In this document: positions 25,452-34,263 of the stretch, in pieces
Numbering within the stretch: the stretch's first letter is position 1
How the letters are laid out: the number at the start of each line of letters is the position of its first letter
Source: CALAED01 sp036378315
GTDB lineage: Bacteria > Actinomycetota > Actinomycetes > Streptosporangiales > Streptosporangiaceae
DNA length: 64,000 nt
NCBI GenBank assembly: GCA_036378315.1
Contig: DASUWU010000074.1
Coordinates: forward strand, 35,909 to 99,908
Direction: 5' to 3'
Notes under the pieces: generated by a model
Database searches by the model: none
Told to the model about the DNA's origin: nothing
What the model saw: the letters and a program-made list of their open reading frames with translations, nothing else
Program-made: the position numbers and the translations under genes

Positions 25452-26972
25452 TCAGGCGTCGTCGCGGTCGACCCAGTCGAAGGTGCGTTCCACCGCCTTC
25501 TTCCACCGGCGGTACTCCCGGTCGCGGGTGGCCGGGTCCATCCGCGGTCGCCACTCGGCGCCCTGCCGCCAATGGGCGCGCAGTTCTTCGACGCTGTCCC
25601 AGTAGCCGACGGCGAGCCCGGCGGCGTAGGCGGCGCCGAGCGCGGTCGTTTCGGCGATCATCGGTCGGACGACGGGGACGCCGAGCACGTCGGCCTGGTG
25701 TTGCATGAGCAGGTTGTTGGCCGTCATGCCGCCGTCGACCTTGAGGGAGTTGAGGGTCACCCCCGAGTCGGCGTTCATGGCGTCGACGATCTCGCGGCTC
25801 TGCCACGACGTCGCTTCGAGCACCGCGCGGGCGAGGTGGCCCTTGGTGACGTAGCGGGTGAGGCCGACGATGACACCGCGGGCGTCGCTGCGCCAGTACG
25901 GCGCGAACAGGCCGGAGAAGGCGGGCACGAAATAGCAGCCGCCATTGTCGTCGACGCTCGCGGCGAGGGTCTCGATCTCCCCCGATGAGGAGATCAGCCC
26001 CAGGTTGTCGCGTACCCACTGCACGAGCGCGCCGGTGATGGCGATGGCGCCTTCCAGGGCGTACACCGTCGGCTGGTCGCCGATCTTGTAGCCGGCGGTG
26101 GTGAGCAGCCCGCTCTTGGAGAAGATGGGCTCGGTGCCGGTGTTGAGCAGCAGGAAGCTGCCGGTGCCGTAGGTGTTCTTCGCGTCGCCGACGTCGTAGC
26201 AGCACTGGCCGAACAGCGCGGCCTGCTGGTCGCCGAGCGCGGAGGCCACCGGGACGCCGTCGAGCACGCCGCGCCCGGTGCCGTACGCCTCCGCCGACGA
26301 GCGGATCTCCGGCAGCATCGCCCGCGGCACGTCCATGGCGGACAGGATCGAGTCGTCCCACTGCATGCTGCGCAGGTTCATCAGCATGGTCCGGCTGGCG
26401 TTGGTGACGTCGGTGGCGTGGACGCCGCCGTCGGGGCCGCCGGTGAGCTTCCAGATCAGCCAGGTGTCGATCGTGCCGAACTTGATCTCGCCGCGTTCGG
26501 CGCGCTCGCGCAGCCCGGGGACGTTGTCGAGCAGCCAGCGCGCCTTCGGTCCCGAGAAGTAGGTGGCCAGCGGCAGCCCGCACCGCTCGGCGAAGCGGTA
26601 CTGCCCGGCGTCGCCGGCGAGCTCGTCGCACAGCCGGTCGGTGCGGGTGTCCTGCCAGACGATGGCGTTGTGCACGGGTTCGCCGGTGGCGCCGTCCCAC
26701 AGCACGGTGGTCTCGCGCTGGTTGGTGATGCCGACCGCGGCGAGCTGGGAGCGGTCGATGCCGCCGGCGGCGAGCGCTCCTTCGACCACGTGGACGACGC
26801 TGTCCCAGATGGCCATCGGGTCGTGCTCGACCCAGCCGGGACGGGGGAAGATCTGCTCGAACTCCTCCTGCGCGTCGGCGACGATGTCGCCTTCGTGGTT
26901 GAAGATGATGCAGCGGCTCGAGGTGGTTCCCTGGTCGATGGCGGCGACGTACTGCTGTTGCGGCGCGGTCAC
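25452..26972 (-). CDS. glpK: Glycerol kinase
   Basis: A 506-residue FGGY-family kinase that phosphorylates glycerol to glycerol-3-phosphate. Diagnostic blocks: AAIDQGTTSSR at the N-terminus, WQDTRTD, GDQQAALFGQ, YGTGSFLLLNTG and KVDGGMTANNLLMQ near the C-terminus. Length and blocks are those of a normal GlpK. GTG 26972 follows AGGGGG by 7 bases. No glpF or glpD is adjacent, so the gene is on its own behind a sigma-A type promoter (27178-27206) and a leader of about 200 bases. Confidence 0.97.
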   Translation of the reverse strand: MTAPQQQYVAAIDQGTTSSRCIIFNHEGDIVADAQEEFEQIFPRPGWVEHDPMAIWDSVVHVVEGALAAGGIDRSQLAAVGITNQRETTVLWDGATGEPVHNAIVWQDTRTDRLCDELAGDAGQYRFAERCGLPLATYFSGPKARWLLDNVPGLRERAERGEIKFGTIDTWLIWKLTGGPDGGVHATDVTNASRTMLMNLRSMQWDDSILSAMDVPRAMLPEIRSSAEAYGTGRGVLDGVPVASALGDQQAALFGQCCYDVGDAKNTYGTGSFLLLNTGTEPIFSKSGLLTTAGYKIGDQPTVYALEGAIAITGALVQWVRDNLGLISSSGEIETLAASVDDNGGCYFVPAFSGLFAPYWRSDARGVIVGLTRYVTKGHLARAVLEATSWQSREIVDAMNADSGVTLNSLKVDGGMTANNLLMQHQADVLGVPVVRPMIAETTALGAAYAAGLAVGYWDSVEELRAHWRQGAEWRPRMDPATRDREYRRWKKAVERTFDWVDRDDA

Positions 26973-27299
26973 TGGTGCCCCCTTGCTGGCTGGTCTTCGG
27001 TGCTTTACGGGCGAGTTGGTCCGCAGTGGTGTCAGAGCACCGCCCCTACCCACGACCGCGGCGAGCAGCCGGTGCCCGCCGCTGCCTCATTTCGTCGTCA
27101 CCTGGCGGGCGGCAGCACCGAAGGTGAGCCGTCAACACCATCGAACCGACCTATCGACAATGTCATACGTTGCCTGGATTGTCGGCTCAGCCGATCGCAC
27201 GGTCAACCCTCTTGATCGCGAAATAGGGCGACGAAGACCGTTCACATACCGTTAAGCCCGAACACCCCATATCGACCGGCCCGCCATCTCTGAGGCGCC
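26973..27299. other. Intergenic region with the glpK promoter and long leader
   Basis: About 327 bases without a gene. They contain the glpK promoter (27178-27206), a leader of roughly 200 bases, and a perfect 14-base palindrome CTGAGG-CG-CCTCAG (27290-27303) overlapping the stop codon of the VWA gene. No riboswitch was recognised in the leader. Confidence 0.6.
27178..27206 (-). promoter_or_regulatory. glpK promoter
   Basis: On the minus strand TTGACC (27201-27206) and GACAAT (27178-27183) are separated by exactly 17 bases. The predicted start near 27171 leaves about 200 bases of leader before the glpK GTG. Confidence 0.6.
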
Positions 27300-28271
27300 T
27301 CAGGGCAGCCGCGCGAACCAGGCCAGCGAGGCCGCGCCCGCCGCCAGCGCGAACAGCAGCGCGATGCCGGAGAACCGCGCCGCCACCTCCCTGTGCTCGA
27401 TGCGGAACCCCAATGAGCTGCCGATGTGCCGGTAGACCTCCGACAGCTCCGAGCCGTCGGTGGCCTCGTATGCCTTGCCGTGGGTCTGCTCGGCCAGGCT
27501 GCGCAGCGCCTCTTTGTTCACGTCGACCGGCGTCACCTCGCCGTCGATGTCGACCGTGCCGTACGGGGTGCCGAACGCGATCGTCGACACCGGCACCTTG
27601 GCCGCGAGCGCGCCCTGGACCGCCTCCGGCACCGACCGGCCCGTGGTGTTGTCACCGTCGGACAGCAACACGATGTGCGCCGGCGGCGGGTCCTGCCGCG
27701 CGCCCGCCCCGGTCGGCCCGCCGTTGGCGGCGTCGAAGGACCGGATCGCCTGCAGCGAGGTGAACACCGCCTCCCCGATCGCGGTGCGCTTGTCCAGCTC
27801 CAGCGTGTCGATCGACGCGATCGCCGACTCCCGGTCGGCCGAGGGCGCGGCGATCACGTTGGCGCTGCCGGCGAAGCCGACGACGCCGACGTTGAAACGC
27901 ATCGGCAGGTTCTGGATGAACGACTTGGCGGCCGACTTGGCCGCGTCGAACCTGGTCGGCGCCACGTCGGTGGCCTTCATCGACAGCGACACGTCGATCG
28001 CCACCATGATCGTGGCGCGGTCGCGCGGCACCTTCACCGACGACGCGGGCCGCGCCCAGCCGATGATCATGACGATGATCGCCATCAGGAACAGCAGCGC
28101 GGCGACGTGCCGCCGCCATCCCGGGCTCCTGGGTGCCACCTGCGCCAGCAGGTCGAGGTTGGTGAACCGCAGCGTGTACTGCTTGCGCCGCAGCTGCAAC
28201 AGCACGTACACCGCGAGCACCAGCGGGATCAGCGCCAGCAGCCACAGCCTGGCGGGCGACAAGAAGGTCAT
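27300..28271 (-). CDS. VWA-domain membrane protein (BatA-like)
   Basis: A 323-residue protein: membrane helices at about 8-25 and 55-75, a von Willebrand A domain with the metal site DVSLSMKATD near residue 92 and LLSDGDNTTG near 203, and a last helix at 300-320. The layout is that of BatA in aerotolerance or MoxR-associated operons, with the VWA domain on the outer face. It overlaps the DUF58 gene by 4 bases (ATGA). With MoxR and DUF58 it should act in assembly or metal-dependent maturation of an unknown partner. Confidence 0.9.
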   Translation of the reverse strand: MTFLSPARLWLLALIPLVLAVYVLLQLRRKQYTLRFTNLDLLAQVAPRSPGWRRHVAALLFLMAIIVMIIGWARPASSVKVPRDRATIMVAIDVSLSMKATDVAPTRFDAAKSAAKSFIQNLPMRFNVGVVGFAGSANVIAAPSADRESAIASIDTLELDKRTAIGEAVFTSLQAIRSFDAANGGPTGAGARQDPPPAHIVLLSDGDNTTGRSVPEAVQGALAAKVPVSTIAFGTPYGTVDIDGEVTPVDVNKEALRSLAEQTHGKAYEATDGSELSEVYRHIGSSLGFRIEHREVAARFSGIALLFALAAGAASLAWFARLP

Positions 28272-29287
28272 GTCCGCACCCCCTGCGGCCGGCCGGCGAC
28301 CCGCCGCTGGCGCAGCGCGAACCTGGCCACGTCGCTCACCCAGTCCCGGTCGGTGCGCAGCACCAGGTGCGGGACGGCGCACCGGCGCAGCGCGTCCCTG
28401 ATGCGGGCCCGCTGGGCCGCGGCCGCCTGGGTGTAGGCGGCCTGTACCCGGCGCGACAGCACGATCTCGCGTACGGCGCCGGTCTCTGGATCTTCCATGT
28501 GCACCAGGCCCACGTCGGGCAGCTCGAGCTCCCGCGGGTCGATGATCTCCACGGCGAGCACCTGGTGGCGGGCGGCGAGCCTGCGCATCGGCCGCTCCCA
28601 GCGCGGCGCAGGCGTCCGCCCGTCCTGCGGGTCGAGGAAGTCGGAGATGATCACCCGCATGCCGCGCCGGGTCTGCCCGCGGGCCAGCCCGGTCAGCGCG
28701 TCGGCCAGCTCCGGGCCGCCGTACCCGCCGGCCGGCCGCGCCCCGCCGCCCGCGCGGGCGGCGGGGGTGGTGCCGGTCGCGGGCCGGTCGGCCGTCCGCT
28801 CGGCGTCGAGGATCGTCTGGAGCAGCGCGTACATGGCCGCCTTGCCGGTCCGCGCGGGGATCCGCCGGATCGCGCCCCGGTGCATGATGTAGGCGCCGAA
28901 ACGGTCGCCGAGACGGGCGGTGAGGAATCCGACCGCGGCCAGCGCGGCGACGGCCAGGTCGCGTTTTTGCATGGCGGCGGTGCCGAAGTCCATGCTCGGT
29001 GACAGGTCGACCAGCGCCCACGCCTCGAGCTCGCGGTCGGCGATGAGGTCACGGACGTGCGGCGTGGTGGTCCGCGCGGTGACGGCCCAGTCCATGTGCC
29101 GCACGTCGTCCTCGCCCGGCTGGTAGACGCGGGCCTCGGCGAGCTCGGTGCCGGGTCCGGGCAGCAGGCCGATGTGCTCGCCGTGCAGCAGCCCTTCCAG
29201 CCGGCGGGAGACGGCGAGCTCCAGGCGGCGCAGCGATCGTTCCGGGACGAGCTGGGCCAGCTTCCTGTTGCGCCGGGTCGCGCGCAT
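28268..29287 (-). CDS. DUF58-domain protein
   Basis: A 339-residue protein with the DUF58 core: ARVYQPGEDDVRHMDWAVTART near residue 52, followed by a VWA-like fold (LVDLSPSMDFG, about 91) and a C-terminal alpha/beta segment. DUF58 proteins are the constant middle partner of MoxR-VWA operons. I take ATG 29287, which overlaps the MoxR stop as TGATG, and discard the longer frame from 29329. A low-complexity Ala/Gly loop (about 165-190) is unusual but in frame. Confidence 0.9.
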   Translation of the reverse strand: MRATRRNRKLAQLVPERSLRRLELAVSRRLEGLLHGEHIGLLPGPGTELAEARVYQPGEDDVRHMDWAVTARTTTPHVRDLIADRELEAWALVDLSPSMDFGTAAMQKRDLAVAALAAVGFLTARLGDRFGAYIMHRGAIRRIPARTGKAAMYALLQTILDAERTADRPATGTTPAARAGGGARPAGGYGGPELADALTGLARGQTRRGMRVIISDFLDPQDGRTPAPRWERPMRRLAARHQVLAVEIIDPRELELPDVGLVHMEDPETGAVREIVLSRRVQAAYTQAAAAQRARIRDALRRCAVPHLVLRTDRDWVSDVARFALRQRRVAGRPQGVRT

Positions 29288-30309
29288 CAGCCCCGCCCGG
29301 AAAGCGGCGACGCCGGCTCGTTCTTCCACACCACCCGCGGCGGCGGCACCGCGGCGAGCAGCTGGTCGACGATCTCGACGGTGTCCACCCCGTCGGCGAG
29401 CGCGTCGAAGCTCAGCACGATCCGGTGCGACATCACTTCGCGGGCCACGTCGCGTACGTCCTCGGGCAGCACGTAGTCGCGGCCGCGCAGCAGGGCGAGC
29501 GCGCGGGCGGAGGCGACGAGACCCAGCGTGCCGCGCGGGCTGGCGCCGATGTCGATGGCTTCGCGCAGCTCCCCCAGCCGGTACTGGGCGGGCTCGCGGG
29601 TGGCCATCACCAGCCGCACGATGTAGTCGGCGACGAGCTCGTGCACCGACACCTCCTCGGCGGCCCGTTGCAGGACCATCAGCTGGTCGGGGTCGAGGAT
29701 CTGGGTGGCCTCCGGCGGGTCGACGCTCATGCGCCGCAGGATCTGCAGCTCGTCGTGCGCGCCGGGGTAGGCGACGTTGACCTTCATCAGGAACCGGTCG
29801 CGCTGCGCCTCCGGCAGAGGGTAGACGCCCTCGGACTCGATCGGGTTCTGGGTGGCGATGACGACGAACGGCTTGGGCAGCGGGAAGGTCTTGCCGGCGA
29901 TGGAGACCTGGCGTTCCGCCATGACCTCCAGCAGCGCCGACTGGACCTTCGCCGGCGCCCGGTTGATCTCGTCGGCGAGCACGAAATTCGCGAAAACCGG
30001 GCCGAGCTCCACATCGAACTGCTCGGTGGACGGATGGTAGATGCGGGTTCCGACGATGTCCGACGGCACCAGGTCGGGGGTGAACTGCAGCCTGACGAAC
30101 GAGCCGCCGACGACCCGGGCTAGCGTGCCCACGGCCAGCGTCTTGGCCACCCCTGGGACGCCTTCGAGCAGGCAGTGCCCCTTGGCGAGCAGGGCGACCA
30201 CGATCCGTTCGACCATGTGCTCCTGCCCGACGATGACCTTCTTCACCTCGGTAACCGTCCGCTGCAACAAAGCGGCCGCTTGGTCGATATCATGCGCGGT
30301 GACGGTCAT
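29287..30309 (-). CDS. MoxR-family AAA+ ATPase
   Basis: A 340-residue AAA+ chaperone-type ATPase. P-loop LLEGVPGVAKT (about 47-57), Walker B FVLADEINRAPAKVQSALLEVM (about 109-130), sensor 1 VIATQNPIESEGVYPLPEAQRDRF (about 150-173) and the DFI-type C-terminal lid are all intact. MoxR proteins act with VWA partners to mature or load metal into complexes. ATG 30309 follows AGGGGG. It is first in the MoxR-DUF58-VWA operon and divergent from the kinase-like gene. Confidence 0.95.
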   Translation of the reverse strand: MTVTAHDIDQAAALLQRTVTEVKKVIVGQEHMVERIVVALLAKGHCLLEGVPGVAKTLAVGTLARVVGGSFVRLQFTPDLVPSDIVGTRIYHPSTEQFDVELGPVFANFVLADEINRAPAKVQSALLEVMAERQVSIAGKTFPLPKPFVVIATQNPIESEGVYPLPEAQRDRFLMKVNVAYPGAHDELQILRRMSVDPPEATQILDPDQLMVLQRAAEEVSVHELVADYIVRLVMATREPAQYRLGELREAIDIGASPRGTLGLVASARALALLRGRDYVLPEDVRDVAREVMSHRIVLSFDALADGVDTVEIVDQLLAAVPPPRVVWKNEPASPLSGRG

Positions 30310-30451
30310 CAAACCCCCTGGCGGTCGGTCTGCCTTTCGACCATATGCGATCGGGCCCGGCGGCCAGCGGGCACGTCTTCCTTCCGTCCCGCGCGGCACG
30401 CCCCGAAAGTGGTACGAACGCCGGTGGGTAACGGCTTGTAGGGTGACGAAC

Positions 30452-31168
30452 ATGTCGCGGTCGCTGCCGATCCAGGAGCCGTCGCGCCTGGGGCCTTATC
30501 AGCTGACCGGGCGGCTGGCCGAGACTCCGGCGGGCATCGTCTACCTCGGCATCGACCCGCACGGACGCCAGATCACCCTGGCTGTGCTCAACCAGGGGGC
30601 CGCCGCCGACGCCGCCGCCAGGGACCGCTTCCGCGCCGCCATCCTCGCCGAGCCCCTCTACACGGACCCGCCGCCCGGCACCGCCCCCATCGTCGGGGCC
30701 GAGCCCGATGGCCCCACGCCGTGGGTGGCGACGCTGCACCGGCGGGGCGCGCGCGGGGCCGAACGGTTCCTCGCCCCGGTGGCGCTCGGCGCCGCGCACC
30801 GCCCGGCCACCCGCCGTCGCGGCCCGCTGTTCCAGCCGCACTGGCTCGGCTCCCGCGACCCGGCGTTCAGCCCGCCGAGGTCTGGTCGCGACCCGGCCCG
30901 CGACCGGGGCATCGTGGGCACGATCCTGGCCGTGGCGGCCCTGCTGGTCCTGGTGGCCTTGCTGTTGCTGCTGCTGTTCGCCTGCCAGCCCACGACGCCT
31001 CCGCCGCCGCCACCCTCCCCCAGCCCGGTGTCCCCGACGCCGTCGCAGACCTCCAGGTCGCCCAGTCCACGCCCGTCCCCGCGGTCGCCCAGCCCGACCC
31101 GCACCCGGACGGTGTCGCCGTCCCCCAGCCAGAGCGACGGCGGCGGGAACCCGGGCGACTCGGTCTGA
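30452..31168 (+). CDS. Truncated Ser/Thr kinase-like membrane protein (kinase remnant)
   Basis: A 238-residue protein. Residues 10-65 look like the N-lobe of an actinomycete PknB-type kinase (LGPYQLTGRLAETPAGIVYLGIDPHGRQITLAVLN), but the glycine-rich loop is damaged, the VAVK lysine is replaced (LAVLN), and the entire C-lobe with HRD and DFG is absent. A membrane helix (about 152-175) leads to a Ser/Pro/Thr-rich tail of about 60 residues. It cannot be an active kinase. ATG 30452 lies 7 bases after TAGGGT. It may be a sensor, a scaffold or a decaying gene. Confidence 0.72.
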   Translation: MSRSLPIQEPSRLGPYQLTGRLAETPAGIVYLGIDPHGRQITLAVLNQGAAADAAARDRFRAAILAEPLYTDPPPGTAPIVGAEPDGPTPWVATLHRRGARGAERFLAPVALGAAHRPATRRRGPLFQPHWLGSRDPAFSPPRSGRDPARDRGIVGTILAVAALLVLVALLLLLLFACQPTTPPPPPPSPSPVSPTPSQTSRSPSPRPSPRSPSPTRTRTVSPSPSQSDGGGNPGDSV

Positions 31169-31221
31169 CGCTCCCCCATAAACCACCAAAAAGTCGGCAA
31201 AAAGATCGAGACGCCTAAACC

Positions 31222-31830
31222 GTGACCGACCATTACTTCACGCCAGGAACCGAGGCGGCCAGCCGGCCAGGCGCCGTCGACCTCGTGCTGCCCGACCTGC
31301 ACCTGCGGCTGGAGACCGACCGCGGCATGTTCTCTCCCGACCGCGTCGACCCGGGCACCCGGATCCTGCTGGAGACCGTGCCCGCTCCCCCGCCGGCCGG
31401 CGACCTGCTCGACCTCGGCTGCGGGTACGGCCCGATCGCGTTGACCATGGCGGCCAGGTCGCCGCTGGCGACGGTGTACGGGGTGGATGTGAACCCGCGC
31501 GCGATCGAGGTGGCGAGGCGGAACGCCACGGGCGCCCGCCTTGACAATGTAAAGTTCCTCCTGCCGGGCGATGTCGACCCCGCGCTGCGCTTCGCCGCGC
31601 TGTGGTCCAACCCGCCGATCCGCATCGGCAAGGCCGCGCTCCACGACCTGCTGTCCGCCTGGCTCGACCGGCTCGAACCGGGCGGCGTCGCCCATCTCGT
31701 CGTCCACAAGCACCTCGGCGCCGACTCCCTGCACCGCTGGCTGGTGGCCGGCGGCCGGCCCACCGAGCGAGTCGCCTCCCGCTCCGGCTACCGCGTCCTC
31801 GCCGTGGCCGCCCGCCGCCCGGACGCCTGA
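31222..31830 (+). CDS. Class I SAM-dependent methyltransferase (RsmC-like)
   Basis: A 202-residue Rossmann methyltransferase. The SAM loop is DLLDLGCGYGPIAL (about 61-74) and the catalytic NPP signature is WSNPPIRIGKAAL (about 132-144), the N6/N2-methyltransferase motif that contacts a base. Size and motif pair agree with the single-domain form of 16S rRNA guanine N2-methyltransferases. The exact target base is an inference. Start GTG 31222. The TrmH-type gene starts 31 bases after its stop, so a common RNA-modification operon is plausible. Confidence 0.85.
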   Translation: MTDHYFTPGTEAASRPGAVDLVLPDLHLRLETDRGMFSPDRVDPGTRILLETVPAPPPAGDLLDLGCGYGPIALTMAARSPLATVYGVDVNPRAIEVARRNATGARLDNVKFLLPGDVDPALRFAALWSNPPIRIGKAALHDLLSAWLDRLEPGGVAHLVVHKHLGADSLHRWLVAGGRPTERVASRSGYRVLAVAARRPDA

Positions 31831-31861
31831 CCCGCGCCTCGCGGTGGTACGGTCGGCCGAC

Positions 31862-32485
31862 GTGGAACGGACGGGCCAGGAGACGACGGGCAGCCGGGCG
31901 ACCGGCGGATCACAGACGGGGGCGGGGACCGGCAGGGAGCGGCGGCAGCTGCGACCGACCGACGTCAAGCGCCTCAACCGCACCTGGCGGCGCCGCACCG
32001 ACCGGCGCCTCGCCCTGCTCGTGGAGTCGGTGACCCAGCCGTTCAACGTCGGCTCGATCGTCAGGACGGCCGCTGCGTTCGGCGTGGACCGCCTGTGGCT
32101 GGCCGGCAACGCCGCGCCGCCCACCCACCAGGGGGCGCGCAAGACCGCGCTGGGCACCGAGCGGCTCGTCCCCTGGGAGCACGCCGGCACCGCGGCCGCG
32201 GCGGCGCAGGCCGCCCGCGCCGCCGGATTCCGGATCGTCGCGATCGAGCTGACCACCGACGCGGTGCCGCTGCACGAGGCCGCGCTCGACGGCGACGTGT
32301 GCCTCGCGGTCGGCGGCGAGGACCACGGCTGCTCGCCTGCGCTGCTCGCCGCGGCCGACGCGGTCGCCTACATCCCCCAGGTCGGGCGGGTCGGATCGCT
32401 CAACGTCGCGGTCGCCGCCGCGGTGGCGATGGCCGAGGCGCGCCGGCGCGAATGGGCCGCGGCCGACGCCCCGCCCGCCGACTGA
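31862..32485 (+). CDS. SpoU/TrmH-family RNA 2'-O-methyltransferase
   Basis: A 207-residue SPOUT methyltransferase with the trefoil-knot motifs: VTQPFNVGSIVRTAAAFGVDRLWL (motif 1, about 59-82), VGGEDHGCSPALL (motif 2) and IPQVGRVGSLNVAVAAAVAM (motif 3, about 170-190). It transfers a methyl group to a ribose 2'-hydroxyl in tRNA or rRNA. GTG 31862 lies 8 bases after TACGGT and is the sensible start; a longer upstream frame is the shadow of the neighbouring methyltransferase. Confidence 0.9.
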   Translation: MERTGQETTGSRATGGSQTGAGTGRERRQLRPTDVKRLNRTWRRRTDRRLALLVESVTQPFNVGSIVRTAAAFGVDRLWLAGNAAPPTHQGARKTALGTERLVPWEHAGTAAAAAQAARAAGFRIVAIELTTDAVPLHEAALDGDVCLAVGGEDHGCSPALLAAADAVAYIPQVGRVGSLNVAVAAAVAMAEARRREWAAADAPPAD

Positions 32486-32522
32486 CCGGCCGACTGACCG
32501 GCCGTTCGCCCGTCCCGCGGCG

Positions 32523-32741
32523 TCAGCGGGCCCTGGTCGCCATGAAGTTCGCGAACTCCTCCAGGGAGATGAGGCCGTCGGATGAGGTGTCGGCGGCGCG
32601 CACCACCTCCGCGGCCTGCTCGATCGTGATCTCCTCGCCCAGGGCGGCGAGCAGCCGCACCAGCTCGGCGGCGGAGATGAAGCCGTCGCCGTCGATGTCG
32701 ATGAGCTCGAACGTCGCCTTGTATTCGGTCACGTCGGCCAC
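32523..32741 (-). CDS. Small EF-hand calcium-binding protein
   Basis: A 72-residue protein with two EF-hand loops: DIDGDGFISAAE (canonical, all ligand positions filled) and DTSSDGLISLEE (also complete, with Ser in position 3). GTG 32741 follows GGGAGG at 8 bases. Such calmodulin-like proteins are frequent in sporulating actinomycetes and buffer or sense calcium in the cytoplasm. It is monocistronic, convergent with the TrmH-like gene. Confidence 0.9.
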   Translation of the reverse strand: MADVTEYKATFELIDIDGDGFISAAELVRLLAALGEEITIEQAAEVVRAADTSSDGLISLEEFANFMATRAR

Positions 32742-32883
32742 TTGGATGCCTCCCACGGGTTCGCGCGACAGCACCGTACACCCGACTTACCAGGCCATGA
32801 GGGGCATATTTCGGGACTCGCGAGCGGGGTCCGCGTGCCCTCCGGTTCGCGATTCGCGCAGGCCGCGGGCCATACTCACCTAC

Positions 32884-33852
32884 GTGCCGCACGCCTATGA
32901 GTTCCTCGACCACCCGGGGATCATCGCCTTCGCCCACCGGGGTGGGGCGTTCGCCGGGCGGCCGGAGAACGCGATGCCCACCTTCCAGTACGCCATCGAC
33001 CTCGGCTACCGGTACCTCGAGACCGACGTCAACGCCACCGCCGACGGGGTTCCGCTCGCCTTCCACGACCGCTCGCTCGACCGGGTCACCGACCGCTCAG
33101 GACGGATCGCGCGGCTCCCCTACGCGGAGGTGGCCAAGGCCCGCATCGCCGGGACCGAGCCCATCCCCCTGCTCGAAGACGTGCTGGGCAGCTGGCCGCT
33201 GGCCAGGGTCAACATCGACGTGAAGGACGAGCCGGCCATCGGCCCGCTGGTCACCGCGCTGCACAGGACGCGTGCCTGGCACCGGGTGTGCATCACCTCT
33301 TTCTCCACCCGCCGCCTGATCCAGGTGCGCGCGCGAATCCGCCTGTTCACCGGCGCCGACGTGTGCACCTCGCTCGGCCCGCGGGGCGTCATGGCGCTGC
33401 GCGCCCAGTCCTACGGCGGACCCCTGGCCAGGCTGGTGCGGCTGGCATCGACCGGCGTGGCCTGCGCGCAGGTGCCGCACGCGGTCGGGCGCACCCCGTT
33501 CGTCACCCGCGCGTTCATCGATCGGGCCCACGAGCTCGGGCTTCAGGTGCACGCCTGGACCGTCAACGACCACTCGGACATGGTCCGGCTGCTGGACCTG
33601 GGGGTCGACGGGATCATGTCCGACGACGTCGAGGGTTTGCGGGAGCTCCTGCTGGCCCGCGGCCAGTGGGCGCCGCGCGTGGTGACAGGTTCGCCCGGTT
33701 CCGGGCCGGGCCCGGCTCGGGTGGCCGCCGTGCGCGCGGGTGAGGGCGGGCCGGTCACGGTGCCGGCGGCGTCGCGCGGGCCGGCCCGGCTGGTATGGCC
33801 GGCCCGGCGGGTTCAGCTGCGGAAGCCCGGGCGCCGCGGCGGCCCTGGCTGA
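32884..33852 (+). CDS. Glycerophosphodiester phosphodiesterase
   Basis: A 322-residue GDPD that splits glycerophosphodiesters into glycerol-3-phosphate and an alcohol. AHRGGAFAGRPENAMPTF (general catalysis and metal), YRYLETDVNATADGVPLAFHDRSLDRVTD and the late VHAWTVND block are intact. There is no signal peptide, so it should be cytoplasmic. GTG 32884 lies 7 bases after CATACT. The last 60 residues (Pro/Arg-rich) are unusual for the family. Its 3' end overlaps the antitoxin gene by 40 bases on the other strand. Confidence 0.92.
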   Translation: MPHAYEFLDHPGIIAFAHRGGAFAGRPENAMPTFQYAIDLGYRYLETDVNATADGVPLAFHDRSLDRVTDRSGRIARLPYAEVAKARIAGTEPIPLLEDVLGSWPLARVNIDVKDEPAIGPLVTALHRTRAWHRVCITSFSTRRLIQVRARIRLFTGADVCTSLGPRGVMALRAQSYGGPLARLVRLASTGVACAQVPHAVGRTPFVTRAFIDRAHELGLQVHAWTVNDHSDMVRLLDLGVDGIMSDDVEGLRELLLARGQWAPRVVTGSPGSGPGPARVAAVRAGEGGPVTVPAASRGPARLVWPARRVQLRKPGRRGGPG

Positions 33853-34160
33853 CCGCCCGACCCCGCGGGCCCGCTCGGGCCGCCGGGGCCCGGCGGGCGG
33901 TACTCGGCGGCGATGCGCAGCCGGTCGGGACGTGGCTGCTGGCCCTCGGCCGCGGGGGCCGCCGGCCCGGCGTGGGTCAGGTCGAAGCGGCGCGCCCGCA
34001 GGCTCCGCAGCAACTCCAGGTCCTCGGCCGATACCAGGGCGGCCATCACCTTGCCGCGGCGGGTGAGCGCGATCGGCTCGCCGGTGTAGGCGACCCGGTT
34101 GACCAGGTCGGCGAACTCGGCTCTGGCCTGTGTCACCGTCACATCCACGGCGTTCAGCAT
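33813..34160 (-). CDS. Phd/YefM-type antitoxin, orphan
   Basis: A 115-residue protein. The N-terminal 55 residues are Phd/YefM-like: VDVTVTQARAEFADLVNRVAYTGEPIALTRRGKVMAALVSAEDLELL. The rest is a long Pro/Gly-rich tail, not the usual short toxin-neutralising helix. No toxin (RelE, Doc, YoeB, VapC) is adjacent. It is divergent from the clpP pair across a 103-base region with a palindrome, so it may act as a DNA-binding autoregulator of the clpP operon (inference). Confidence 0.82.
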   Translation of the reverse strand: MLNAVDVTVTQARAEFADLVNRVAYTGEPIALTRRGKVMAALVSAEDLELLRSLRARRFDLTHAGPAAPAAEGQQPRPDRLRIAAEYRPPGPGGPSGPAGSGGQPGPPRRPGFRS

Positions 34161-34218
34161 ATAGCGAACTCCCCTCCGCTCCCTGGATCGACGCTTGCCG
34201 TCCAGCGTACGCTGCATT

Positions 34219-34235
34219 ACGTACGAAACGTACGT
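34219..34235. promoter_or_regulatory. Palindromic operator in the clpP promoter
   Basis: ACGTACG-AAA-CGTACGT is a perfect 7-base inverted repeat between a weak -35 and a TACATT -10 (34240-34245). The clpP ATG at 34264 follows AGGAGG. A dimeric regulator here would block the clpP transcript and could also touch the divergent antitoxin gene. Confidence 0.6.
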
Positions 34236-34263
34236 TCTGTACATTTGATCTCTAGGAGGAACC

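Noticed and set aside
33853..34263. A toxin partner for the Phd-type antitoxin
   Set aside because: No RelE, Doc, YoeB or VapC-like frame is found on either side; neighbours are GDPD and clpP.
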